From NCBI RefSeq assembly GCF_014653155.1, contig NZ_BNAF01000011.1, positions 1 to 64,000 on the forward strand: 64,000 nucleotides of DNA, written 5' to 3'. Source of the DNA: Sphingobacterium griseoflavum. GTDB lineage: Bacteria > Bacteroidota > Bacteroidia > Sphingobacteriales > Sphingobacteriaceae. Of this stretch, positions 35,507 to 44,845 are shown in pieces. A program made the position numbers and the translations under genes. How positions within the stretch are numbered: position 1 is the first letter of the stretch; the number at the start of each line of letters is the position of its first letter. The notes below the pieces were generated by a model, which was not told where the DNA came from, did no database searches, and saw only the letters and a list, made by a program, of their open reading frames with translations.

Positions 35507-36832
35507 ATGGATGCCAACATCTTAAAACATACCTTCCTCATATCTTTCTTTTTATTGATCGTTTCGACATCTATCGGCAAACCTATCCTGTCTAAATTTG
35601 ATGTTGCTGATACGTCTTTCTATCCAGTTCCGCTAGCAGGCAATGCATTTTTAACCATCAAGCCAACAGGTGCTACCGAGCAGATTAGAAATAGCGGCCT
35701 TATCGGATGGAGCAACGCAGCCAGCGTTGTCAGCGTCTATTTTCGCGTCAACGAACGCGCTGAGATCCGCCTAAAGTTGAGGGCAAGGGTTGCATCAGAT
35801 GCCAATTCCAGTAAAATCACCGTCACCGTAGCAGGAGTCGCCAAAGAAATCGATTTATCGGGAACGGAATTTCAAGATTATGAGGTGGGCACTTTCTCTG
35901 TTCCGGAAGGTTACGTCAAGGTGGATCTGCAGGGAAAAGCCAGATCAGGCAATTATTTTGCGGAGGTATCACACCTTGTTGTAGACGGCAGCTTTCCCAA
36001 AGCGCAAATTATCTACAGTAACGATCCGTCCTTTTATTATTGGGCACGCCGAGGGCCTTCCTGCCATATGGCTTATGTAGTTCCCACTACGGATCCTGTA
36101 CAATATTATTACGGAGAACTTACCGTTCCCGAGGGAGAGGACGCGGTTGGTTCCTATTTTATGAGTCATGGATTTTCTGAGGGATATTTTGGGATACAGG
36201 TGAATTCGGACCGGGAGAGGAGAATACTATTTTCGGTGTGGAGCCCTTATGCTACAGATAATCCGGCTGACATTCCAAAACATCTACGTGTTACGCTGAA
36301 CAAAAAAGGTACGGATGTGCATACGGGCGAATTCGGGAATGAGGGATCTGGGGGACAAAGTTATTTTAGGTATAGTTGGACTGCTGGAACGACGTACAGG
36401 TTTCTGTTGAAAGCGCAACCTGATTTGAACGGCGCAACGGACTATTCCGCGTGGATATATTTGGACGATAGCGGAGGCTGGTTTTTGATCGCAAGTTGGA
36501 AGCGACCGGATACGGATAAGTACCTGACGGGATTCCATAGCTTTCTTGAAAATTTTGATCCCAATCAAGGTCACATCGGACGTAAAGTGCTTCTATCCAA
36601 CCGATGGGTCCGAACGGTTTCAGGTCAATGGTTGGCGGTAAATACCGCACGCTTTACAGTAGATGCAACCTATAACGCTTCGCAGCGTATCGATGCGATA
36701 GGAGGCACGTTAGATCATGCTTTTTTTCTGCAGAATGGTGGTTTTTTTTCACGGGTCGTCACGCCAGGAAGCACATTCAGCATGACAGCGCCCGCTGCTG
36801 CCCCGTGCATCGATTTCGATAATCTACCCTAA
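35507..36832 (+). CDS. Secreted DUF5077/DUF3472 domain protein
   Basis: The 441-residue protein has an N-terminal signal peptide (TFLISFFLLIVSTSIG). Residues about 30-160 form a beta-rich carbohydrate-binding-like domain (DUF5077: FRVNERAEIRLKLRARV, YVKVDLQGKARSGNYFAEVSHLVVDG). About 165-345 is the DUF3472 domain, with the recognisable SYFMSHGFSEGYFGIQVNS and ERRILFSVWSPY. No catalytic residues can be named. In other Bacteroidota such proteins sit in polysaccharide-utilisation regions. Here it precedes SusC/SusD and shares a palindromic box with them, which suggests a surface role in binding or processing a glycan. Confidence 0.8.
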   Translation: MDANILKHTFLISFFLLIVSTSIGKPILSKFDVADTSFYPVPLAGNAFLTIKPTGATEQIRNSGLIGWSNAASVVSVYFRVNERAEIRLKLRARVASDANSSKITVTVAGVAKEIDLSGTEFQDYEVGTFSVPEGYVKVDLQGKARSGNYFAEVSHLVVDGSFPKAQIIYSNDPSFYYWARRGPSCHMAYVVPTTDPVQYYYGELTVPEGEDAVGSYFMSHGFSEGYFGIQVNSDRERRILFSVWSPYATDNPADIPKHLRVTLNKKGTDVHTGEFGNEGSGGQSYFRYSWTAGTTYRFLLKAQPDLNGATDYSAWIYLDDSGGWFLIASWKRPDTDKYLTGFHSFLENFDPNQGHIGRKVLLSNRWVRTVSGQWLAVNTARFTVDATYNASQRIDAIGGTLDHAFFLQNGGFFSRVVTPGSTFSMTAPAAAPCIDFDNLP

Positions 36833-36895
36833 CTAATTAAGGAACGGCGGACGCTGACTCCTTTTTCTTCACTTTTTTGTGACAGAGACTTTTCC

Positions 36896-36930
36896 GCGCA
36901 AACGTTTGTGTTGATTTGCGCAATCGTTTT
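36896..36930. promoter_or_regulatory. Two palindromic boxes upstream of susC
   Basis: GCGCAAACGTTTG (36896-36908, containing the perfect palindrome CAAACGTTTG) and GCGCAATCGTTTT (36918-36930) start 22 bases apart, two helical turns. The pattern suits two dimers of a LacI-type regulator on one face of the DNA. Downstream, TAGATTA/TAATCTA (36983-36999) is a further perfect inverted repeat of seven-base arms. Confidence 0.5.
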
Positions 36931-37029
36931 CGTTTAATAGTGAATTTATCGTGAGGTTACTTTACGTTAACTTGGCGACCACTAGATTATGGTAATCTAA
37001 TCGTTCAACAAAACCTTAAAAGTAATTTT

Positions 37030-40000
37030 ATGATAAAGAGATCTACAAATCCTTTGTTCATCAGTAAAAGTGTTCGGTTGGCTTCAGTGCTTTTCATAGG
37101 CGCTTTGGTTCACTCGGATCAGGTATTGGGAAATAGTAGCAGCTTGTATTGGAGCACTTCGCACCAACAAACGGTAACGGGACGTGTGACGTCAAGTAGC
37201 GGCCCGGTATCTGGTGTTACGGTATCAGTTCAGGGCAACCCAGCATTGGTGACCTCAACAGATGAACAGGGTAACTTTTCCCTTGCTGTCAACAAAGGCG
37301 ATGTGCTGGTGTTTACGGCCATAGGATATTCGTCCCATACGCAAGTGGTAGATGGCCTTACCATGCAGGTTTCACTGGACGTTGCTGACCAATCGCTGGA
37401 AGAAGTGGTGGTGGTTGGTTACGGAACACAGAAAAAAGAGAGTTTAACGGGGGCGTTAACATCTGTTAAGGGAGATGAGTTACGTGATATCACTACGGCG
37501 TCAGTAGAAAATATGCTTAACACAAAGGCTCCCGGTGTCTATGTTGCTCCAGGGTCTGGGCAGCCCGGTTCGCGTGGCGCAGTGGTGATCCGCGGACAAG
37601 CAACCCTTAGTGGTACGACCAGTCCTCTTTGGGTAATCGATGGTGTGATCATCGGGACATCAGCAGGGGATCTGAATCCCGATGATGTCGAGTCGATGAC
37701 GGTACTCAAAGATGCTGCTTCCACAGCGGTTTACGGTTCGCAAGGTGCCAACGGTGTGATTGTTGTTACGACCAAGGGTGCTAAGACCGGAAAAACGACC
37801 ATCGAACTGTCTTCTAAAGTTGGTTTCAATCAGTTGACTAATGGCAACTTGGAAATGATGAACGGCGAAGAGCTCTATGACTACTATAGCTCGTTTGCAA
37901 ATGCAAGCACAATCGCCTTTCCCCGATGGAACGAAGACCTCCGAAACAGTAATTTCGATTGGTGGGACGTTGCGACGAGAAATGGATTTACCCAAAACCA
38001 TAATGTTACGCTTCAAGGTGGTACAGAAAGCCTCCAATCCTTACTTTCGATCGGCTTGTACGATGAAAAAGGTGCTGTCAAGGGGTATGACTTTACGCGA
38101 TACAACGTCCGCTTTCGGCAGAGCTATAAGCCTTTAGCGTGGCTGACCATAAAGCCTTCATTTGTTGGCGCGCGACGTGGCGTCGCGGACAGGCAATATT
38201 CTACGACAGCGATGTATTCGAATTTTCCTTGGGATAGCCCATTCGATAGCGAAGGGAACTTGGTGCCACATCGTTACAGCGGCTGGGTAAATAGCGCAAG
38301 TACAAATTATCTCTACGATTTGCAGTGGAACAATTCTACAAATACAAATTATGAATTGATGGGGAATCTTGATTTTGATGTGAAATTGACAAATTGGTTG
38401 ACTTTCTCATCGGTCAACAACTATCGTTACAACAGTTATTCTTCCAGCGGTTATACAGATCCCCGTTCCAATGGAGGGCAGAGTGTAGGCGGAAGGCTAA
38501 CGGAATATCGCACTGAATTTGCGAGGCGATATACCAGCCAAATTCTTCGCGCTGATAAAACATGGGGTTTACACGCCGTTAATGGTGTGTTGGTATACGA
38601 GTTTAATGATTACGCCGCCAAAACACTGGATGTGTATGGAACTGGATTTATTCCTGGTTTCCAAGTGTTGGATGTCGTCAACAGACCGGAACGTACGCGA
38701 GGTAAGATTAATGAATGGGCGGTAGAGTCGTTGTTATCCAATATGCATTATTCCTATGACAATAGATATTTGGCACAAGTTTCATTTCGCAGAGATGGAG
38801 CGTCAAATTTCGGCGACAATGCAAAATATGGCAATTTCTTCTCAGTAAGTGCTGGCTGGAATATAAACAATGAGCAGTGGTTCAAAGCGGATTGGGTAGA
38901 TGCCTTCAAGTTAAGGGCAGCGTATGGCTCTGTCGGGAATCGTCCTAGCGCATTGTACCCGCAGTATAATCTTTATTCCGTATCAGCTACGTCAGGGTAT
39001 AATGAGAGTCCTGGGGCGCTCATCAGCCAAAAGGGAAATCCTGACCTCACTTGGGAAAAAACATATACCACTGGGGTGGGAGTTGATGCATCAGTTTTAA
39101 ATAACCGTGCCCGCGTGACGCTAGATTATTACATGAAGAATACGGATAATATTCTTTATCAGGTGCCCGTTACGGGGACTGTAGGCATCACGAACATTTG
39201 GCGAAACATTGGCGAAATGCGAAATACAGGGCTAGAGCTGGCCATTGGTGGTGATCTTGTTAGAAATGCAGATTGGTTATGGAGTGTCGACTTGAATGTT
39301 GGCCACAACCGTAACCAACTTACGCAGCTTTACCCGACGAAAGACGCCGCTGGGAATTTTGTCGTGCGTCCGATTATTGTGGGTGATGGTTTGGGTATTG
39401 CGGGATCGTCGCAGCGTATTCTCGAACCGGGCCTTCCAGTGGATACATACTATCTAAAGGAATGGGCTGGAGTGAACCCCGAGAATGGAGCGCCCATGTG
39501 GTATAGGGTGCAACGGGATGCAGATGGAAATGAAATTTCCCGTTCGACGACTTCAAATTATTCTGAAGCAACATTCGAAAAGTTGGGCAATGCGGCGCCC
39601 GATATTTTTGGTGGATTTTCCACGGCATTACGCTATAAAAATATAGATTTAGGTGCTGTTTTCGGTTATTCTATCGGTGGTCAAATCTACAATTACGCGC
39701 GTCAAGAATATGATGCCGATGGAACATATACGGATCGAAACCAAATGAAATTGATGCCAGGTTGGAGTCGCTGGGAAAAGGAAGGTGACATGGCTACACA
39801 TCCTATAGCAAAGTACAACAATCGGGACGGTGGTAATCAAGCGTCTTCGCGTTTTATCGAGGACAGCGATTTCCTACGGCTGCGTTCGCTGACCCTAGGC
39901 TATAGTTTTAAGTTGAGCCAATACAATATTAGAAGCTTGCGTGTTTATTTCGCCGGAGAGAACTTGTTTGTCTTGACTAAATATTCAGGCGTCGATCCCG

Positions 40001-40128
40001 AATTGCCCATCAGAGATGCCGATGAAGCGAGTTTAGGCGAACCCGTTGGTGCTTTGCTTGGATCGACCGGCCCATCAGTTTATCCAGCTACTCGACGTTT
40101 CATGCTAGGCTTTAATCTTTCATTCTAA
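37030..40128 (+). CDS. SusC/RagA-family TonB-dependent outer-membrane transporter
   Basis: Imports large ligands, usually oligosaccharides, across the outer membrane with energy from TonB. The 1032-residue protein has a signal sequence, a carboxypeptidase D-like N-terminal extension (VTGRVTSSSGPVSGVTVSVQGNP to IGYSSHTQVV, about 45-120), the TonB box region EEVVVVGYGTQKKESLTG, the plug domain (VIRGQATLSGTTSPLWVIDGV, LKDAASTAVYGSQGANGVIVVTTK) and a long beta-barrel ending in Phe (LGFNLSF). It lies 14 bases before its SusD partner. The glycan cannot be inferred because no glycoside hydrolase is adjacent. Confidence 0.97.
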   Translation: MIKRSTNPLFISKSVRLASVLFIGALVHSDQVLGNSSSLYWSTSHQQTVTGRVTSSSGPVSGVTVSVQGNPALVTSTDEQGNFSLAVNKGDVLVFTAIGYSSHTQVVDGLTMQVSLDVADQSLEEVVVVGYGTQKKESLTGALTSVKGDELRDITTASVENMLNTKAPGVYVAPGSGQPGSRGAVVIRGQATLSGTTSPLWVIDGVIIGTSAGDLNPDDVESMTVLKDAASTAVYGSQGANGVIVVTTKGAKTGKTTIELSSKVGFNQLTNGNLEMMNGEELYDYYSSFANASTIAFPRWNEDLRNSNFDWWDVATRNGFTQNHNVTLQGGTESLQSLLSIGLYDEKGAVKGYDFTRYNVRFRQSYKPLAWLTIKPSFVGARRGVADRQYSTTAMYSNFPWDSPFDSEGNLVPHRYSGWVNSASTNYLYDLQWNNSTNTNYELMGNLDFDVKLTNWLTFSSVNNYRYNSYSSSGYTDPRSNGGQSVGGRLTEYRTEFARRYTSQILRADKTWGLHAVNGVLVYEFNDYAAKTLDVYGTGFIPGFQVLDVVNRPERTRGKINEWAVESLLSNMHYSYDNRYLAQVSFRRDGASNFGDNAKYGNFFSVSAGWNINNEQWFKADWVDAFKLRAAYGSVGNRPSALYPQYNLYSVSATSGYNESPGALISQKGNPDLTWEKTYTTGVGVDASVLNNRARVTLDYYMKNTDNILYQVPVTGTVGITNIWRNIGEMRNTGLELAIGGDLVRNADWLWSVDLNVGHNRNQLTQLYPTKDAAGNFVVRPIIVGDGLGIAGSSQRILEPGLPVDTYYLKEWAGVNPENGAPMWYRVQRDADGNEISRSTTSNYSEATFEKLGNAAPDIFGGFSTALRYKNIDLGAVFGYSIGGQIYNYARQEYDADGTYTDRNQMKLMPGWSRWEKEGDMATHPIAKYNNRDGGNQASSRFIEDSDFLRLRSLTLGYSFKLSQYNIRSLRVYFAGENLFVLTKYSGVDPELPIRDADEASLGEPVGALLGSTGPSVYPATRRFMLGFNLSF

Positions 40129-40142
40129 AATTATTTAAACAG

Positions 40143-41858
40143 ATGATAAAAAAAATATGTATAGCGCTGCTGGCTTGTGCCAGTATTGCTTCTTGTGATA
40201 TCGATCGCTTTCCTTACGGTTCAATGGATACGGATCGGATAGAAAATGATCCAGACGCGTATATTGAATCCTTATTAAATGGAACTTATGCGCAGTTGAA
40301 AACATGGTCTGACCCGATGCATCGCTGTGGCGAATACGCCGGTGATAATATCATGATTCGAGGATCCTCCACTGATGCTTTCTATGAATTTATATCTTTC
40401 TCCCGTACGCCCAATAATGGTCGACTCAATCAATTCTGGAATGCGGGATATAAAGCCATTGCACAATCTTCCAATATCATCAATATGTTTGAAGAAGGCC
40501 GGAATGCGGAGTTCGACAATAAATTGGGAGAGTGTTATTATATCCGCGGTCTGATGTATTTTTATTTGGTTCGTGCTTATGGAAGACCATTCTATCAAAA
40601 TCCTAGTGTCAATTTGGGCGTTCCTATTGTCAATGGAACACCGGAAGATGTCGTTAACCTCGAATTACCTGATAGAGCCACTGTTCAGCAAACTTACGAA
40701 CAAATTATTGCGGACTTGCTGAAAGCGGAGGAAATGTTAACCATCGACAATGGGCCAATCTATGCTTCAAAAGGAGCCGCTCAAGCCTTGCTGTCCCGCG
40801 TGTATCTTTACATGAGTGGTACGTACGATTCTCCAAACTCGCAATATGCACAATTGGCGGTGGAATACGCAGATAAAGTGATTAATTCAGCGAATTATGC
40901 GCTGCTTCCCCGAGATCAATTCATGCAATATAATACCTATACGCCAGAGAATAATCCGGAAACTATTTTTGCGGTTAAACGCGTAGCATCTGAATTTTCA
41001 GGCGCCGATCATTTTTATGGTGTAGGCGGTATGTACGCAAATATTGGAGGAATGGGTTGGGGAGAAATGTATGCTAGTGCGAAATACATCGATTTGCTTA
41101 ACGAAACTGGTCGTAATGATTGGCGCCCGGAGAAATACAGGATTGTGGATGCACGTGCTGCTTTTATTGAGCCAACCTACAGTCGAAATGCGAGCACAGG
41201 AGCGTTCACAGAAGTGTTTCGTTTTATAAAACAGGATCCAGCAAACGGCTTCAATTATGTTCAGGCACCAGTCACGCGTAGCGGTAATGTAATAACTTGT
41301 CGTGACGGAGATCAGACCTATACATTGTCTGCCGTTGACGCTGCGCAGGAAATTTACAGCATCAACTATAGTGATAACAGGACGTACATTGGCGTGCTTG
41401 ATAATTTTATTACACTGAACAGAGTTTATCCACAGTTTTACATCACCAAAGCCTCACGAGAGGGAGAAGATTCTCATTTACATTCACCCGTTATTAGCCG
41501 TTTGGGCGAGATTTATCTAAACAGAGCTGAGGCGTATGCAAAACTTGGTAACTACCGTGCTGCCCTTACAGATTTGAATCTTATTCGAACACGCTCCATC
41601 GTAAACGGATCTTATGCCTCGCTTGATGCGTCCAATGCCAATGCAAGGATCGATAAAGAACGCCAATTGGAACTGGCTTATCAAGCAGAGCGAAGTTATG
41701 ATGTTTTTCGTAACGGGGGTTCACTTACAAGGTCTTATCCTGGTCCGCAGATACAGAATGAAAGTATTGCGGCGAGTGATTTCCGGGTAGTGTATTTCAT
41801 TCCGCAGGATGCCATAAACTCCTATCCTGGAACATTGACACAAAATCCGACACAGTAG
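40143..41858 (+). CDS. SusD/RagB-family nutrient-binding outer-membrane lipoprotein
   Basis: Surface lipoprotein that caps the SusC pore and binds the ligand. The 571-residue product begins with a lipoprotein signal (lipidated Cys19 in ASIASCD) and shows SusD-like helical/TPR features: NLINMFEEGR-like helices (SSNIINMFEEGRNAEF), GECYYIRGLMYFYLVRAYG, KGAAQALLSRVYLYM and the C-terminal RLGEIYLNRAEAYAKLGNYRAALTDLNLIRTR, then ELAYQAERSYDVFRNG. Typical length. It ends the SusCD operon, and a hairpin terminator lies 35 bases downstream. Confidence 0.97.
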   Translation: MIKKICIALLACASIASCDIDRFPYGSMDTDRIENDPDAYIESLLNGTYAQLKTWSDPMHRCGEYAGDNIMIRGSSTDAFYEFISFSRTPNNGRLNQFWNAGYKAIAQSSNIINMFEEGRNAEFDNKLGECYYIRGLMYFYLVRAYGRPFYQNPSVNLGVPIVNGTPEDVVNLELPDRATVQQTYEQIIADLLKAEEMLTIDNGPIYASKGAAQALLSRVYLYMSGTYDSPNSQYAQLAVEYADKVINSANYALLPRDQFMQYNTYTPENNPETIFAVKRVASEFSGADHFYGVGGMYANIGGMGWGEMYASAKYIDLLNETGRNDWRPEKYRIVDARAAFIEPTYSRNASTGAFTEVFRFIKQDPANGFNYVQAPVTRSGNVITCRDGDQTYTLSAVDAAQEIYSINYSDNRTYIGVLDNFITLNRVYPQFYITKASREGEDSHLHSPVISRLGEIYLNRAEAYAKLGNYRAALTDLNLIRTRSIVNGSYASLDASNANARIDKERQLELAYQAERSYDVFRNGGSLTRSYPGPQIQNESIAASDFRVVYFIPQDAINSYPGTLTQNPTQ

Positions 41859-41892
41859 TCTTTTAAGGCTTCCCTGAACATTCAGGAACTAT

Positions 41893-41924
41893 AAAATGGC
41901 TTTGCAACAGTGCAAAGCCATTTT
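41893..41924 (+). terminator. SusCD operon terminator
   Basis: AAAATGGCTTTGCA (41893-41906) pairs perfectly with TGCAAAGCCATTTT (41911-41924) around an ACAG loop, ending in five T. Confidence 0.92.
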
Positions 41925-41958
41925 TGTGAATACCACTAAATAATCGTTTATTTTATTG

Positions 41959-41966
41959 TAACTTTG
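41959..41966 (+). promoter_or_regulatory. der-cysS promoter (-7 element)
   Basis: TAACTTTG matches TAnnTTTG, 58 bases before the der ATG. No convincing -33 TTTG at the right distance. Confidence 0.5.
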
Positions 41967-42024
41967 TGGGCTTGAACAAAAAGTAAGTTGCCGTGAGGTA
42001 ACGTTTTTAACACCGAATATAGTT

Positions 42025-43329
42025 ATGGCAAATATCGTTGCAATCGTAGGGCGTCCAAACGTTGGAAAGTCCACTTTATTTAATCGTTTAACAGAGAGTA
42101 GAAAAGCTATTGTTGATGACTTTAGCGGGGTTACTCGCGATCGTCATTACGAAACGGCAGAATGGATCGGTAAAAAATTTACTGTAATCGATACGGGTGG
42201 TTTTGTGCACGGATCCGACGATATTTTTGAAGAAGCGATACGAGACCAGGTTCACATTGCGATTGAAGAGGCTTCGGTGATCGTTTTTATGGTTGATGTT
42301 ACCACGGGCATTACCGATCTAGACGATGAAATAGCAGACTTATTAAGACGTAGTTCGAAACCAGTTTATGTAGTTGCCAACAAGGTAGACCACGCAAAGT
42401 TGCACCACGATTCTGCCGAGTTCTATGCTTTTGGTTTGGGAGAGGTATACAACATATCATCTGCTACGGGGTCGGGTACCGGGGAGCTTTTAGATGCGGT
42501 CGTTTCTCATTTTCCTGAACAAGAAGAGGAGGAGGATGATGCGCTGCCAAAGTTTACCATCGTGGGGCGGCCCAACGTTGGGAAATCTTCCTTAACAAAC
42601 GCCCTACTTGGTGTTGATCGGAATATTGTGACAGAGATTGCCGGAACTACCCGAGATTCCATCCGCATACATTATAAGCAGTTTGGGCATGAGTTTCTGC
42701 TAATTGATACCGCTGGTCTGCGAAGGAAATCGAAGGTTAATGAGGATATCGAATTCTATTCGGTTATGCGGACCATCAAAGCATTGGAAGATTCTGATGT
42801 TGTTATCCTCATGTTGGATGCCAACGATGGCATTGAAGCACAGGATATCAATATTTTCCATTTGGCAGAGAAGAACAAAAAGGGCATTATGATTGTCGTA
42901 AACAAATGGGATACCATTGAAAAAGACCATAAGACGTCAAAGGAGTTTGAAGCCAAAATCAAGGAAAAAATAGCGCCATTTAGCGACGTGCCGATAATTT
43001 TTACCTCGGTTACAGAAAAGCAGCGTATTTTCAAAGTCGTGGAAACGGCGATGGAGGTGTATCAAAATAAAACAAAAAAGATATCTACCTCCAAGTTGAA
43101 CGATGTGATGTTGGAAATTATCGAAAATTATCCACCACCGTCCACCAAAGGTAAATATATCAAGATCAAATACGCGACGCAATTGCCTGGTAGATCACCT
43201 ATGTTTGCGTTTTTCTGTAATTTGCCACAATATATAAAAGATCCCTACAAGCGTTTTGTGGAGAATAAGTTGCGCGACAACTTCGACTTCAAAGGCGTTC
43301 CCATTCAGATTTATTTTAGACAGAAATAA
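42025..43329 (+). CDS. der: GTPase Der (EngA)
   Basis: Double-GTPase needed for 50S ribosome assembly. The 434-residue protein has two G domains in tandem, each with its own P-loop ([12 protein letters not shown] at 8-19 and [12 protein letters not shown] near 180), DTGGF/DTAGL switch motifs and NKVD/NKWD specificity motifs, and then a C-terminal KH-like domain (about 350-434). An acidic linker (EQEEEEDD) joins the two G domains. It is followed by cysS after 19 bases. Confidence 0.98.
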   Translation: MANIVAIVGRPNVGKSTLFNRLTESRKAIVDDFSGVTRDRHYETAEWIGKKFTVIDTGGFVHGSDDIFEEAIRDQVHIAIEEASVIVFMVDVTTGITDLDDEIADLLRRSSKPVYVVANKVDHAKLHHDSAEFYAFGLGEVYNISSATGSGTGELLDAVVSHFPEQEEEEDDALPKFTIVGRPNVGKSSLTNALLGVDRNIVTEIAGTTRDSIRIHYKQFGHEFLLIDTAGLRRKSKVNEDIEFYSVMRTIKALEDSDVVILMLDANDGIEAQDINIFHLAEKNKKGIMIVVNKWDTIEKDHKTSKEFEAKIKEKIAPFSDVPIIFTSVTEKQRIFKVVETAMEVYQNKTKKISTSKLNDVMLEIIENYPPPSTKGKYIKIKYATQLPGRSPMFAFFCNLPQYIKDPYKRFVENKLRDNFDFKGVPIQIYFRQK

Positions 43330-43348
43330 GCGGCTTAGCTAAAAATTC

Positions 43349-44821
43349 ATGGAAAACAATCTTGTCCTTTATAATACGTTAACACGAACGAAAGAGAAGT
43401 TTGAACCGTTAAATGCCCCTTTCGTTGGAATGTATGTTTGCGGACCCACGGTATACAGCGATGTGCATCTAGGAAATTGTCGCACCTTCGTGTCCTTTGA
43501 TCTTATTTTTCGATACCTCTTGCATTTGGGCTTTAAGGTTCGTTACGTACGTAATATCACGGATGCAGGACATTTGGAAGGCGACCGTGATGAGGGCGAT
43601 GATAAATTTGCGAAAAAGGCAAAATTGGAACAGCTGGAACCCATGGAAATCGTGCAGAAGTATACATTGGGCTTTCACGACGTGTTACGCCTATTTAATA
43701 CCTTGCCTCCCAGCATCGAGCCAACGGCTACGGGCCATATTTCAGAACAGATCGAGATGGTTAAGCAAATCATCGATAATGGATTTGCTTATGAATCCAA
43801 TGGTACGGTGTATTTTGATGTCGAAAAGTATGTGCAGAGCAACGACTATACGGTGTTGACCAACCGTAAGTTGGAAGATATGTTAAACAATACGCGTGAG
43901 CTGGGCGGTCAAGACGAAAAGCGGGGGCGTTTGGATTTTGCACTTTGGATAAAAGCTAAACCGGAGCATATCATGCGCTGGCCTGCTCCTTGGAGTGTGG
44001 GCTTTCCGGGCTGGCACATCGAGTGTTCGGCGATGAGCAGCAAGTACCTTGGTGCACAGTTTGATATCCATGGCGGGGGTATGGATCTGGCAGCAACACA
44101 CCACACCAATGAGATTGCCCAGTCTGAAGCTTGCAACCATGTTCATCCAGCCAAGTACTGGATGCACACTAATATGTTGACCGTTAATGGTGCGCGGATG
44201 TCCAAATCAGCGGGCAATGGCTTTTTGCCCCATCAATTGTTCACTGGTGATCATCCCTTACTAACCAGAGGGTATTCGCCTATGTCCGTTCGTTTCTTCA
44301 TGATGCAGGCGCATTACCGTAGCACGTTGGATTTTTCCAATGAAGCGTTAGATGCTGCAGATAAGGGCTATAAACGCTTGATGTCTGCTATAGCTTTGTT
44401 GGATAAGATGAAGGCTACGGATTCCAAGCCTTCGAGCTTCGATTGCGCAGCTACAAGGGATCGTTGCTACGCCGCGATGAACGACGATTTCAATAGTCCG
44501 GTTTTGATCGCCGAATTATTTGAGGTGGTACGATTTGTGAATGCAGCGTACGATGGAAAAGCAAAAATTGACAGTCAGACCATTACCGAAATAAAGTCTT
44601 TAATGCAGCATTTTGTATGTGATATTTTGGGATTGAAAGATGATCTATTGACGCAGGATAACGGAAGTTTAGATGAGCTTATGCAAATTATCATCAATAT
44701 CCGTAATGAAGCTAAAGCAAATAAAGATTTTACGACCTCCGATCGGATCCGTGAAGAACTCAGTGCAGCTGGTATTCAATTAAAAGACAGCAAGGACGGA
44801 ACACTTTGGAATAAGATTTGA
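43349..44821 (+). CDS. cysS: Cysteinyl-tRNA synthetase
   Basis: Charges tRNA-Cys. The 490-residue class I synthetase has the N-terminal YVCGPTVYSDVHLGNCRTFVSFD, combining a zinc-ligand cysteine and the HLGN form of the HIGH motif. It has the zinc-site FPGWHIECSAMS and HTNEIAQSEA, the KMSKS equivalent RMSKSAGN and the C-terminal helical anticodon-binding region. Transcribed with der and probably with the NTF2-like gene 24 bases downstream. Confidence 0.98.
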   Translation: MENNLVLYNTLTRTKEKFEPLNAPFVGMYVCGPTVYSDVHLGNCRTFVSFDLIFRYLLHLGFKVRYVRNITDAGHLEGDRDEGDDKFAKKAKLEQLEPMEIVQKYTLGFHDVLRLFNTLPPSIEPTATGHISEQIEMVKQIIDNGFAYESNGTVYFDVEKYVQSNDYTVLTNRKLEDMLNNTRELGGQDEKRGRLDFALWIKAKPEHIMRWPAPWSVGFPGWHIECSAMSSKYLGAQFDIHGGGMDLAATHHTNEIAQSEACNHVHPAKYWMHTNMLTVNGARMSKSAGNGFLPHQLFTGDHPLLTRGYSPMSVRFFMMQAHYRSTLDFSNEALDAADKGYKRLMSAIALLDKMKATDSKPSSFDCAATRDRCYAAMNDDFNSPVLIAELFEVVRFVNAAYDGKAKIDSQTITEIKSLMQHFVCDILGLKDDLLTQDNGSLDELMQIIINIRNEAKANKDFTTSDRIREELSAAGIQLKDSKDGTLWNKI

Positions 44822-44845
44822 TTGTAGGACGACAAAAATGTATTA

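Noticed and set aside
36833-41858. Possible conjugative or phage origin of the SusCD locus
   Set aside because: No integrase, transposase or mobilisation gene is present, and base composition looks like the neighbours by eye.
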